64,000 bases of DNA from Limnanthes douglasii subsp. nivea. Its lineage: Eukaryota; Streptophyta; Magnoliopsida; Brassicales; Limnanthaceae. The stretch is taken from the NCBI GenBank assembly GCA_036936605.1, contig JAUPFV010000005.1, positions 54,208,742 through 54,272,741 of the forward strand. Direction: 5' to 3'. The notes under the pieces are model-generated. The model was not told where the DNA came from. It ran no database searches and saw only the letters and a program-made list of their open reading frames with translations. This document shows positions 44,901 to 55,249 of this stretch, piece by piece (within the stretch, counting starts at the first letter, position 1; every line of letters begins with the position of its first letter). The position numbers and the translations under genes were made by a program.

Positions 44901-47364
44901 CACCAATGTCTGCCCTATCTGTGCCCTCGACAAGCCTGCATTTGTCAACTCCCAAAACATACAAAGTTTTTTCATTTACCTGCCCCTCCCCCGATGTCTT
45001 AGTAACATCGTTTGGTCCATCAGCAGCTCCAGATTCATTCTTCTCCTCATCCGTTTCACCTCCATCTTATATCCCCTCGTATGTGTCTTCTTCATTGTCG
45101 TCACGTGTAGAACCCTCTAAAAATTCTTCTTCTTTATCATGCTTTTTCTGTCCAGCTTCTAACTTTTTGAACCCATGTTTTCTTGAGATATAAACTATGG
45201 TTTTATGAACCACATCCACTGTTACTGATACATCTACTCTTTTCTCTGGTGACTCCTCTTCTACCAAACAGAAAGGGAGTACATAAAACTTCTCTAGTGC
45301 TTCATTAACCCCAGCATCTGCATCATCTTCGTTACCTTTATCAGCTTGTTCTTGAAGCTTCAAAGTCAACAAAGCAACCTCCCTTTAGAGTTCTTCAATC
45401 TGTGGTGAAATTCAATAAGTATTAGCCAAAGTAATTAAAATGCATCATTAAAATTGACAACCTATTAAACGACTTACTTGTCGATTCTTTCGTGCAAGAG
45501 AAATCTTAAGCCTTTTGTTTTCTACCGAGTATCTGTATTTTCTACTGGTTCTTTTCTTGACATATTCCATCCTCTTAAATAAAATATTACAAGCGCTTGC
45601 CTTGTAAACTTTCATCCTCTTCGTCCGAGTACTTGAGCTGCCCCATTTCTCGGGTGTATTTTTATTCTGATCCATCCACCCCGCAACTGTTGACCGTAAT
45701 CCTCATCCACTCCCCCGTAATCAACTGTTTCAGATATCTGCCCAATCTTCATCTCATTTGTTTCCCCTCCACTACAATACTTTGCCCGCTTCCCTCTTCT
45801 ACTGATCATCGTCTTTTTCCTTTTGCTTGTCAACTTCCTACCAAACCCTGCACCAGTCTCCCCCGACTCGAATTCCATTTTTTCAGCTTATGTTAACTTT
45901 ACCTCTCCTTCCAATATTTGCAACATGCAGCATGTATGTTCAAACAAACAGCGCACACGCACGTATAAGAAGCGTATAATTCAAATAAAGTGTCACTATG
46001 ACGCGAATCGTGTAATGATTGAGTACTCATCTCGCGATGCAAGTCATACAACCGTAAACCTCACGCGCGAGTCACGTTTTTTACCTTCGATGCGATTCGA
46101 TTTCCCATCAACAACATCTGACGCGATGCGTGCAGTGTAGACGTAATTGTCATTTTTTGGAGGTTACAACATATGGCGCGAGTCTCGTACGAGAATCGTA
46201 TACGAGATACGCGATTGGATGCAAATACCTCTCGCGCGATAGAGAACTTAACAATTACTATACATCGCGCTATGGCCCCTAATGCCTCACGCGAATCACT
46301 ACATAAATAACATGAAACGACCTTATATTACCTCATCATAGGGCATCTTCCTCAGCCTTTTAACAAGCGCAATAGTGTACTCCTTGCACTCGAGACCCCG
46401 CCATTTGTAGCACCTAGGTATCATGTTTAGCCTTACCAAATCTCCACCTAGCGTGGTGTGCTCCATTATAAAAGGCTGCGAAAAAACAGGTCACACTCGT
46501 ATCACTTTTATAAGAGAACAAAATAATACAAACAACGAGTTCATACTCACCAATAACACTGCTACGCAGCCAATGACGTGATCTGGGGTCCCTTTCTCCA
46601 AACAATTAACCCTAGACTTCGTCAGCTTCTCAATAATTGCTGCCGACCAATCATAGTCATAAATTTTGAGCATGTCTTCTACATAGAAAACCATTGTCCA
46701 GCCCATGATATTTCCCGATGCAGAGTAGAACAGAGTAGAACAAATTAAGAGTATCAAAATCTTCGCAACGTCGGTTACTGATTCCTCACTCCCATCATTT
46801 GCTGTTATTTCTATTGCTTCATGTATCAAAACAGACAATAGTTATTTAATCGTATATGCTAAAACATGGCTAGCTTTCATAATCTGTTACTTCTACCTTT
46901 ATCATCGCATTTGAAACAGCCTTTTGGTTTGACGGTCCACTTTTCCTCGCCCTTGGACGCAAGAAATATTTCTGCATCAGTGGAGACTGATTCTCCGCAC
47001 CATCGGCAAATCTTCCAAGGAAAGCCCCTGTTCTGTTCATCGGCATTTCCTATGTTCCGTGTTTAAGACCGAAGATGGCTTTAACATCGTTTGTGTTCAG
47101 TTTAACCCTCTTCGAACCTATTCTAAAACACCCATTCTTTACAGAATATCTCTTTATAATCTCATCTATAACTTTGTTAAACTTCTTCTTTGGCAGATCT
47201 TCGTTCCTTAACATGAAGGAAGTTTTCAGCAACGTATAGAATGGTGTGTTCTTTGTAGCCTCGATATGCTCCTCAGCCACTATGTCTTTCTGCAGCAAAT
47301 TTAATATGCTTACCAAACCAGACCTGTAAAACGTACCTTTGCCCATAACAGAACCTGAACACAC
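41935..47364 (-). pseudogene. ULP1-like (C48) cysteine protease gene of the MULE, multi-exon
   Basis: ULP1 proteases process or remove SUMO; MULE-borne versions are known in plants. Read from 47364 leftwards: an N-terminal plant-transposon domain (DUF1985-like: RYSVKNGCFRIGSKRVKLNT, NDVKAIFGLKHG; 47050-47364), then an exon with DVAKILILLICSTLFYSASG and VFYVEDMLKIYDYDWSAAII (46560-46825), an exon 46332-46475 (MEHTTLGGDLVRLNMIPRCY) with GT-AG borders, a basic/coiled exon (45481-45885), an acidic exon (44383-45400) with a repeated VVxAETAQEF.DQAEQH unit, then exons at 43290-43630 and 42920-43205. The protease core follows: IIDAWIYKLHQES (about 42840), NHWTLLVIHMDKG (catalytic His, 42540) and QQDKDSLDCGVFVCQYFKDI (oxyanion Gln and catalytic Cys, 42060-42130). 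The usual catalytic Asp position reads YNPL. Nonsense codons (47050, 45068, 42029 and others) and a frameshift near 45680 disable it. Confidence 0.78.
43690..43985 (+). repeat. CGCGAG tandem array 3 (different unit)
   Basis: Four to five units of about 45-53 bp, each like ACCACGCGAGTTACGC, AATAAATAGTAGTC, TTACTATACT. The CGCGAG core is shared with arrays 1 and 2 but the rest of the unit is different (AGTAGTCTTA instead of ACGCTAGATGAG). It lies in an intron-like gap of the ULP1-like gene. Confidence 0.7.
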
Positions 47365-48245
47365 AAAAGAAGACCCATGTCAGATTTTAGTAATGCATAT
47401 CTCCTTGTAGAACTATCTCCTTGTAGAACTGATTATAAACCCAACATAAATGAGTCAACATACACAACGCGTGATAGACCAAACATGTTGCGCGAGATAC
47501 ACGCCAACGACCCATGGTCTAGCCACAACGACCAACCCTACGACGCGATATACTCACTACATGTCGTGTGTGTTACCTTTAACCGATTAGGCTAGTTACA
47601 ACCCCCATCACCTACCCCGCGGGACACGACAACGCTTCACGAACGATATAAAATTCCATAACATTGCCCCACGTGAGATAGGTCTTACAAATCCTATAAC
47701 AGACGCGAGATCAGTTTTACAATATCTAAGAAATACGCGCCACATAATGCGACAAGCAGTACTAAAACAACAACTCATCTTCCAATCTAGCCCCCATCAT
47801 ACGCGAAATGCACACCACAACTACTGTCAACTTGATGCATCAAAACACCATACCTGGCGTGATACACACACTAAAACTACTGTAAACCATCTCAAAACTA
47901 CCCAGGGTTCAGTCCAAGACGCGAGACACTTGCTACGACTACTGCAAACCACCTCAAAACTACCTAGGTTTCAGTTACAGACCAGAATGCACGTCCACGA
48001 AATATGAAAACCCAAGCCAATCCGCCAGTACGCTTGAATCGACATGCTACGCCTACCTACAACTAAAACCGGCCGTTTGTGCAACTAAAGAAGAAATTTG
48101 ATTCTGATTATCAAACAACATACATTCGTCTTTTTAAAACAACACACCGTACAATCACTGGCCGGAGAATGTAAACACAATATTGAACCGATAAGGCAAT
48201 TATCACACAAAAACAGTCCATAGGGATATCATCCAACAAGCAGTC
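47365..48245. other. Right part of the MULE, motif-rich, no gene
   Basis: CGCG-core motifs at about 47467 (ACGCGTGATAG), 47488 (GCGCGAGATAC), 47704 (ACGCGAGATC) and 47920 (ACGCGAGACAC). A phrase with CTCAAAACTACC(C/T)AGG occurs twice (47890 and 47952). This should be the 5' region of the ULP1-like gene. Copia C interrupts it at 48246. Confidence 0.5.
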
Positions 48246-48476
48246 TGTTAACATGCACATTTTCTAAGTAGCATCTCAGTTGTTGTCTTTGTTAAAAATA
48301 AAGAGAGAAGTAGCCGCAAGAAATAGCTAGGGTTTTGTGTTTATTAGAAAATGTTCCCATTTGTTTTATTGATGCATTAGAGATGTAATTTAAGAATTGA
48401 CCAATAGTAAGGCTCTCAATATATAGAGAAATTAGAGGCCTATACAAGGAAACTTAATACACTAAATATTCTAACA
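48246..48476 (-). repeat. Copia C 3' LTR
   Basis: A 231-bp LTR; plus-strand ends TGTTAACATGCAC and TATTCTAACA. Differs from the 5' LTR at about 12 sites. Confidence 0.92.
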
Positions 48477-51101
48477 CTCCCCCTCAAGTTGTGTAGGGGG
48501 ATCACCAATACCCAATCAGCATCTGTGAATACTTCAACATCAAGGTATCTTTTTTTCTTAAAAATTATGCCTCTTCCTGGTGTGCCTTTGAGATATCGAA
48601 TAATCCTCATTACTGCCTCCATATGGTGTTCCCGAGGATGATGCTTGAACTGGCTAACTACTCCCACCGTGTATACAATGTCGGGTCGAGTGTGAGCCAG
48701 GTAAATTAATTTTCCCACCAACCTTTGGTACATTTCTTTGTTCGCTGGTCTGGACCCTTCAATTATATTTAGTTTGTGATTCACAACCATAGGAGTCTCA
48801 TTTGGTTTGCAATCCACCATGCCAACTTCAGCTAATAAATCCAATATATATTTCCGTTGGGAGATATAAATCCCTCCTCTTGACTTAAGAACCTCGATTC
48901 CTAGAAAATACTTCAATCCCCCAAGGTCTTTCATTTCGAACTCCTTGAAGAGGTTTTTCCTAAGAGAGCTAAAAAAAATTTCATCATTCCCCGTTATAAT
49001 CATATCGTCGACATATATTATAAGACAACTGACTAATTCTCCTCTCTTTTTGTAAAACAAGGTATGATCCACATTACTCTGTTTGTAGCTATACTGCTTC
49101 ATTGCCATTGCAAATCTCCCAAACCAAGCACGAGGAGACTGTTTGAGCCCATATAATACCTTTTTCAGTTTGCATACCTCATTTTCTTGAAACCATCAGA
49201 GAACCCTGGTGGGGGTTCCATATATACCTCTTCTTCCAAGTTTCCATGTAAGAAAGCATTCTTTACATCAAATTGATGAAGAGGCCAATCTTTATTCGCG
49301 ACTATTGAAAGTAAAACTCTGATAGTGTCAATCTTTGCAACCGGAGAGAACGTTTCAGAGTAGTCTATACCATATGTTTGTGTATATCCTTTGGCAACCA
49401 ATCTTGCCTTGTTTCGATCAATGGTGCCATCGGATTTATATTTTATATTAAACACCCATCTACACCCGACTCCTTTCTTCCCTTGTGGTAACACACAATT
49501 CTCCCATGTACCATTCCTTTTTAGAGCTTCCATTTTGGTATCCATTGCCTCATGCCATTCAGGCATCTTCTTAGCTTCTTGAGTTATTTTAGGGATTTGT
49601 TCACAGAGAATAGTAGCTGAAAACGCCTTTGGAATCTTCGTCATTTCTTTCCTGTCTGTTTTTACCGGATATGTAGAAGCACGAGGAACGTGTTTAGGTG
49701 AATACCGGTCAGGAGAAACCCCTCTACTTTTTCTTAGGGGAAGAACCGGAGTTTGAGTTTCAACAAATGAACTTCCTGAAATATCATGGTCAATAGTATT
49801 TTGTGAATTATGACATTGTAAATTGTTTACCTCTTGATGGACATTTTCTTCGGCTGATTCGCTGGTAGTATCCATGGCTTTTATTTTTTGTTGGACATTT
49901 TCTTCGAGAGAATCATTGGTGGTAAGAACTTCCTCGTCAGTCTCCTTTATGTTGGAAGAGGTGTGTTCGGTGGCGCCATCTATCGACTCTGTCAGCACAT
50001 CCTCAAAGTAACTTTCATATAGCAACCAGTCGAGTGATTCACTTACTTTCTCCCCCTGAGCACGAGATTGGTGGTCAAAAAAATAATCGGATTCTAAGAA
50101 TTCATAATCCATTGTGACATGGATTCGACGAGTAACCGGATTGTAACACCGATATCCCATTTGATGAACACCATATCCAACGAATACAGACTTTTCAGCA
50201 CAAGGATTAAGTTTATTTCGACTAGTTTTAGGGATATGAACAAACACCGAACAACCAAAGACACGAGGTGGTAAGGTCATAACAGATGGAATTGTAACTT
50301 GGGTGGCAAGCACTTGTAATGGAGTTTAATTTCCTAGACATCGGGTTGGTAGACGATTTGCAAAATACGTAGCTGTAGCAAGAGCTTCTGGCCAAAGAAA
50401 ATGAGGAACTCTAGATTCAATCATAATAGCACGAGTTTTTTCAAGTAAAGTACGATTTTTTCGTTCTGAAGTACCGTTTTGTTGAGGTATGTTTGGACAA
50501 GTGGTTTGATGGATAAGACCATTTGTTTTGAAAAAATTATGCATTGTTTGGTTGACAAACTCTATTCCATTATCAGAACGGAGAATTTTTATTTTTTTCA
50601 AATTGAGTCAAAATCATTTTGTAAAAACAAACAAATATTTATGGTACTTCCAATTTATGTTTCATAAGTATATCCAAGTCATTCTTGAAAAACTCATCCA
50701 CAAATAAAACAAAGTACCTGATTTGATTGTTAGTGGAATTTGGTGCTGGACCCCAAACATCATAATGGATTAGCGAAAAAGCATAATCAACTCTAGTATT
50801 ACTTTGATTAAATGAGACCCTACGATTTTTTGCAAGAATGCATGTTTCACATTTCTCATGAATAGAATTATTCAAAAAAAAGGCTAGGAAACAAACTCTT
50901 AAGATAGCTAAAAAAAGGATGACCAAGTCGCCTGTTCCATAACCAAAGTTGCCTTTCGGTTGTCTTGTGAGCAAGCATGGCACGTCCCTTATGAACTACC
51001 TCATGAACATAATAGAGACCTCCTTGTTCAGTACCACGCCCAATGATCTCTTTCGTACAAATGTCTTGTAAGATTAAAAAATATGGATACATAAGAACCA
51101 C
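48440..51101 (-). pseudogene. Copia C integrase and reverse transcriptase (no RNase H)
   Basis: Pre-integrase (GGLYYVHEVVHKGRAMLAHK, 51000), zinc-finger and core HEKCETCILAKNRRVSFNQS and HYDVWGPAPN (first Asp), LRSDNGIEFVNQTM (second Asp), [15 protein letters not shown] (Glu), then RT with [40 protein letters not shown] and YVDDMIITGND (intact YVDD). It ends abruptly after VFTDADW: about 425 bp containing nearly the whole RNase H are deleted, fusing to leader sequence near 48515. Other damage: frameshift near 50610, nonsense at 50326 and a one-base deletion near 49180 (one A fewer than Copia B). Confidence 0.9.
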
Positions 51102-52414
51102 ACATTGAGTTGTTTTGTCACTTGACTAACAGATAATAACTTTAAAGATAATGAAGGAATGTAGATGCAGTTTTTAATTTCCATTTTTTCCAAAAAACTA
51201 ATTGAACCTCCCCCTTTGACTTCACAAATTTCTCTACTAGCAGTCTCAATATGGGATTTCTTTGAAGATGACATGTCACCAAAGTCTTTAGGATCATAAG
51301 ACATGATGTCCGTAGCCCCGCAATCAAAGATCCAATTCATTGATTTCTCAAACCCTTTACCTCCAAGTTTTTCATACGAGTTCGTCGTCATTCCTCCAAA
51401 AACCAGTACCGCTTCTTTGATTATTTTTAGTCAGATCGTCACCGCCACTTGTAGACGAAGCCCGTTTGACATTAGATCTGAAACGCTGGTTATTTTTCTC
51501 CTTATGACCATCCTCCCACCATTCTGGATAGCCAACCAGCTGGAAACATGTCTCTTTAGTGTGTTTCTTCATCCCACAATGAGTGCAATACAACTTGGAT
51601 TTATCTTCTTTCTCTTTGGATCAGAATTTAAACCTCTGTGCAGAATCTTTAGCAACCAAACTCATTCCAATTTCAATCAAGTCACTATGAGAAGAACTTG
51701 ATTTTAGTATATTAAGCCTGGTCACTTCCCTTCGTATTGTAGCATATGCCATTTCCACGGAAGGAAGAGGATCCTTTTTAAGGATATCTCTCTTGACTGG
51801 TTCCAGCTTGTCATTAATCGCCATTAGCAATTGATAAGTATTTGTTCTTGATTCTTCTTATTCTAGATCTGAATGTCTTCTTGGTCTTTCATAGGGTTCA
51901 GATCTCGCCTATCTATAGACATCCAAATATTCTGCAGTTTGTTCCACAAGTCTTCTAGTGTATCGGACCCTTGGCTTAATGAATTAGCCCTCTTATAAAG
52001 GTCAAACACCTGTAACGAATCTGTACCAGAACTTTATGTGGTGGCTAACCCATCCCAGAGGGCTTTTGCAGTGGGATATTGCGAGACATTATTCACCAAG
52101 CTGGTTTCAAGATTCTGGATAATCCATGTGAAAACACATTGATCATCTTGTTCCCACCTTGTATATGTTTTGTCAGTTTTGGATGGAGGTGTCGGCTCTC
52201 TTGTAATGTGAGAACCTCTCCCCCTTCCCCCAATTGCTTTCTTCATCAGATTTGCCCATAGGGCATAGTTTTCACCACCGATTTTAATCCCTAGGGATAA
52301 ATTCTCGGGGTTAGTTGTTTGTTGTTGTGTTCCGAGACCATTTCTCAGAATAGCAGCAATCTGCATTGTTAATTCATCAGGGATTTGACTGACCAAGACT
52401 TTATTGCCAACCAT
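51074..52414 (-). pseudogene. Copia C gag and protease
   Basis: Gag from 52414 (MVGNKVLVSQIPDEL) with the same in-frame TAA as Copia B after KALWDGLATT (52034). The region near 51880-51935 keeps about 33 bp (encoding IWMSIDRR-like residues) that Copia B lost. Zinc knuckle CTHCGMKKHTKETC at about 51570 and protease WIFDCGATDIM at about 51320. Frameshifts near 51830 and 51400. Confidence 0.88.
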
Positions 52415-52464
52415 CTTTGTTGAGGATGTTCAGAATTCCCAGAATCACACGTGCTCTGATACCA

Positions 52465-52695
52465 TGTTAACATGCACATGTTCTACGTAGCATCTCAGTT
52501 GTTGTCTTTGTTAAAAACAAAGAGAGAAGTAGCCGCAGGAAGCGGCTAGGGTTTTATGTTTATTAGAAAATGTTCCCTTTTGATTTATTGATGCATTAGA
52601 GATGTAATTTAAGAATTGACCAATAGTAAGGCTCTCAATATATAGAGAACTTAGAGGCCTATACAAGGAAACTTAATACACTGAATATTCTAACA
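52465..52695 (-). repeat. Copia C 5' LTR
   Basis: A 231-bp LTR adjoining the primer binding site. It carries about 43 bp at its 3' end (element strand) that Copia B lacks, and lacks the ~85-bp 5' extension that Copia B has. Confidence 0.92.
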
Positions 52696-53311
52696 CAATC
52701 GACTAAACTCGATTAAGAAAAAAAGTAATCCCGGACCTTAACTGTGGTTCCGACAGTACGAAGTTCGCCGGCCCCGGTGGGTCTTGCTTCACACGACGGA
52801 AAAACGAGACAGTCGACAAGACGAATATGGAGTCGGGCGATCGCTTCGCACGACAGTTCTTCTACACTCGCTGGAGTTTGTTCGGTAAAAACGAGACGAT
52901 CGACAGAGTTTTTAGGGTTGAACTTCTTCTCTAACTTTCTCCTATGATCTTTTCGGTTTCTAAAAGTTATTGAGATTTGGGAGAAAAAATTAAAATTAAA
53001 ATAATAATAACCTACTTTTTCTTTTCTTAAGTATTAGGATTAATTTAATAAAAATATTAGCTTCTTTCGACTAGTGTAAGTGTTTCATATTTAAGTACTT
53101 ATTAGGAATTACTACCCCAAAAATTATTTTGGGGCATTTTCTTTTTAATAAATAAATACAAAACAAATTAGTTAGTAATAACAATTTTTGTATTTGTGAC
53201 ATATTCGCGCTATCATGTATGGCTGCTCCTAATTGGTCCTTCGAAATCAGAGGATTGCACATGACTGACATCTATATCTCCAATGGAAATATAATATTGT
53301 AGATATTAAAA
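52696..53311. other. Flank right of Copia C
   Basis: 52700-52950 is GC-richer and rich in CGAC/CGAGAC words (ACGAGACAGTCGAC, ACGAGACGATCGAC); this could be the continuation of the MULE or a 5' leader of its ULP1-like gene, but no coding match is seen. From 52980 on it is plain AT-rich DNA. Confidence 0.4.
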
Positions 53312-53945
53312 ATTATTTTTTCAACGGAGATATCAACATCACGGTCATATTAATTAGGATATCAATAGCCACAATTTCATCCATAAAATTCTTTTTCCCA
53401 GAAATACAATGAATTAACGATAAACTTAATGAGGAAACTTCTTTTGTCATTCCTGCAAGAAGAAAGCAATATATGATATCGATAATATCATAAAGGACGG
53501 ACTAGAACAGAGAAAGAGTAAAATTGAAAATATTGAAGAAGAAAAAAAATATTTTATAAATTGTGGGATTTCAAATGTCATTGAAGAAAAAAAGAAAAAA
53601 AAGAAGTAGAATTTATTTTTTTATTTTTCCGGAGGGAACCCGCAGCCGCTATTCAGAATGCAATGAGTGCGCACATGGTAAACCCTCAGTCTGACGCGAT
53701 AGTCTGCAAACCAACGCTAGAACCACACAAGGTGACAGACTCAGCCGAGAAAGCGTATGTAGAGGGACTCAAACTCATGACCTTTTGGTCATAAGAATTT
53801 CATACTCAACCAACTCGGCTACCCCTTGGTGGTAGAAGTAGAAGTTTGATTTATATAGAAGTTGAAATGTTTTATAATTAAACTCAATCAATTGTATTAA
53901 TTAATAAATAATACGATTTTATTTTACTTAATAATAATAATAAGT
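53312..53945 (+). repeat. Dispersed repeat R1, copy 2 (interrupted by a SINE)
   Basis: Matches 23510-25690 in order: TCATATTAATTAGGATATCAATAG on the left, TTGTGGGATTTCAAAT before the SINE, GTTTGATTTATATAGAAG and ATTAAACTCAATCAATTGTA after it. The copy at 25.5 kb runs through the SINE site without interruption. Confidence 0.6.
53612..53833 (-). mobile_element. tRNA-derived SINE
   Basis: About 222 bp, flanked by perfect 10-bp duplications AGAAGTAGAA (53602-53611 and 53834-53843). On the minus strand it starts ACCACCAAGGGG, followed by an A-box-like TAGCCGAGTTGG (53810-53821) and a B-box-like GAGTTTGAGTCC about 35 bp later (RNA polymerase III promoter from a tRNA gene). After a body with GTGCGCACTCATTGCATTC it ends in CCCTCCGGAAAAATAAAAAA. 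SINEs have no proteins and are copied by LINE enzymes. Confidence 0.85.
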
Positions 53946-55249
53946 TTAGGACAACTTTTGTAAAAGATTTTTTTATGATGGTATGATATATTTTGAATTT
54001 TTATTGGTAGTATAAATTTTGAAATGTTTTTAAAATGATATATTTTTTTATTTCTTTTAACATACTAGATTTTGAATTTTTTTTTGATTTTTTTACAAAG
54101 TTTTTTCTCTAATAAGTTCTATTAATTTTTTTGAAGTTTTTATAAGAAAACAAAATTTGACCCATTTTTGTTTTAAAAAAGGCAAGTTACCAATAACCAC
54201 CTATGAATAAATTAAATTACCGATAACCACCTAAATGTATGTTTACCAAAAACCACATGTAATATAAATTCTTCGAACAATATGCCAAATTACATAAACA
54301 CGTACAACTTTAAAATATTATTAATTTTAACCTTCAAAACTTCGTATATTCCAAACTCTCTTAATTGTTATTTTTTTCAAAAATCAAATATATTTTTATT
54401 TTTTAAAAATGAACAAAATGAAATTCATAAATGATATGTTTCAAGATTTTTTTTCAATACCAAATGCGCAACCCATTTGTTCATAATTCCGCAACTAAAA
54501 AAAATTCAATCCAAATCACACTTAATTCTATAACTCAACCAAAGTTGTTTTTACAACACTAATTTCGCAATCAATTAGAACATAATTCCGCAACTCTAAT
54601 ATTTATTTATATAAAAACTTCACCATAAAAATATACTTTTGTTTGTAATTACAAAAAATTTAGTTGCTTCACATGTAATTAACACTTATTTTCATAAAAA
54701 AAAAGTTTGTCATTTTACTTTTTCACACAATGAGACTTATTTTACAATCCCAACTTTTATTTTTACAACTATTTTTTTCTTATTTTCCTAACACAATGCA
54801 CGTAATTCCGCAACTCCAATTGTTTCAAACATAATGTTTGTTAACCAAAAAATATACATATTTGCAACTACAAAAAAGTTGTTTTCGATCCAAGCAGCAC
54901 TTATTGTTTTACAAATGAAGTTTGTATTTTGTATTTTTACACAATAACACTAATTTAGCAACCATAGTCCTATATCCACAAATACTTCCTTTTTATTTAC
55001 GCAACAAATTTTCACATACAGTTGTAGCCACCTAGGTCAATATTTTGGCAGTATTTCCAAGAGTCATAAAAGGTTGAATCATGTTAAGCAAGGTCAGAAA
55101 TTTTTCATCGGTAGGGTACGAGATAAAAGTTTTCTCTAATACATATGTATGGGAGGGGTTCACCGAACAACATGGTGGTCTATTTTATTGAATTAGTGTC
55201 AGTTGATCTTGCGTAGGATTGCTTTCCAAGATTTTCTGAAGGATTCTCC
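53946..55249. other. AT-rich DNA with loose internal repetition
   Basis: 54181-54270 holds three variants of TTACCAATAACCACCTA / TTACCGATAACCACCTA / TTACCAAAAACCACATG, a pattern seen in some transposon termini, but no partner is found. 54440-55010 contains repeated phrases AATTCCGCAACT and CGCAAC. No gene. Confidence 0.45.

Larger units (their letters stand above)
35640..48245 (+). mobile_element. Large Mutator-like element (VANDAL/Kaonashi-like) carrying transposase, acidic, Myb-like and ULP1-like genes
   Basis: About 12.6 kb containing a MULE transposase (plus strand) and three genes on the minus strand. They are united by one property: the non-coding DNA throughout, introns included, is full of CGCGAG/CGCGAT motifs (about 35711 to 47935) that are scarce elsewhere in the window. 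ULP1-like cargo is known from Kaonashi-type and related plant MULEs; non-TIR MULEs (VANDALs) carry accessory genes with minus-strand or convergent layout. No terminal inverted repeats were found. Limits are set by the end of the LINE flank on the left and Copia C on the right; the element may continue beyond Copia C to about 52950. Unity as a single element is an inference. Confidence 0.6.
48246..52695 (-). mobile_element. Copia C: Ty1/Copia retrotransposon with both LTRs, RNase H deleted
   Basis: A 4450-bp element on the minus strand with two 231-bp LTRs (about 12 differences by eye). Primer binding site TGGTATCAGAGC at plus 52453-52464; polypurine tract CTTGAGGGGGAG. Flanking CAGTC (48241-48245) and CAATC (52696-52700) differ at one base and are taken as the target duplication. 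It is close to Copia B throughout the coding part but lacks the RNase H region and has different LTR termini. Inserted in or at the edge of the MULE block. Confidence 0.92.

Noticed and set aside
53750..53833. A real tRNA gene
   Set aside because: A-box and B-box-like blocks are present but no cloverleaf or acceptor stem closes, and the block is flanked by a target duplication and an A-rich tail, so it is a SINE.
54181..55060. ACCACCTA-rich phrases as the ends of another DNA transposon
   Set aside because: The phrases near 54.2 kb and 55.03 kb are in the same orientation and do not form inverted termini.
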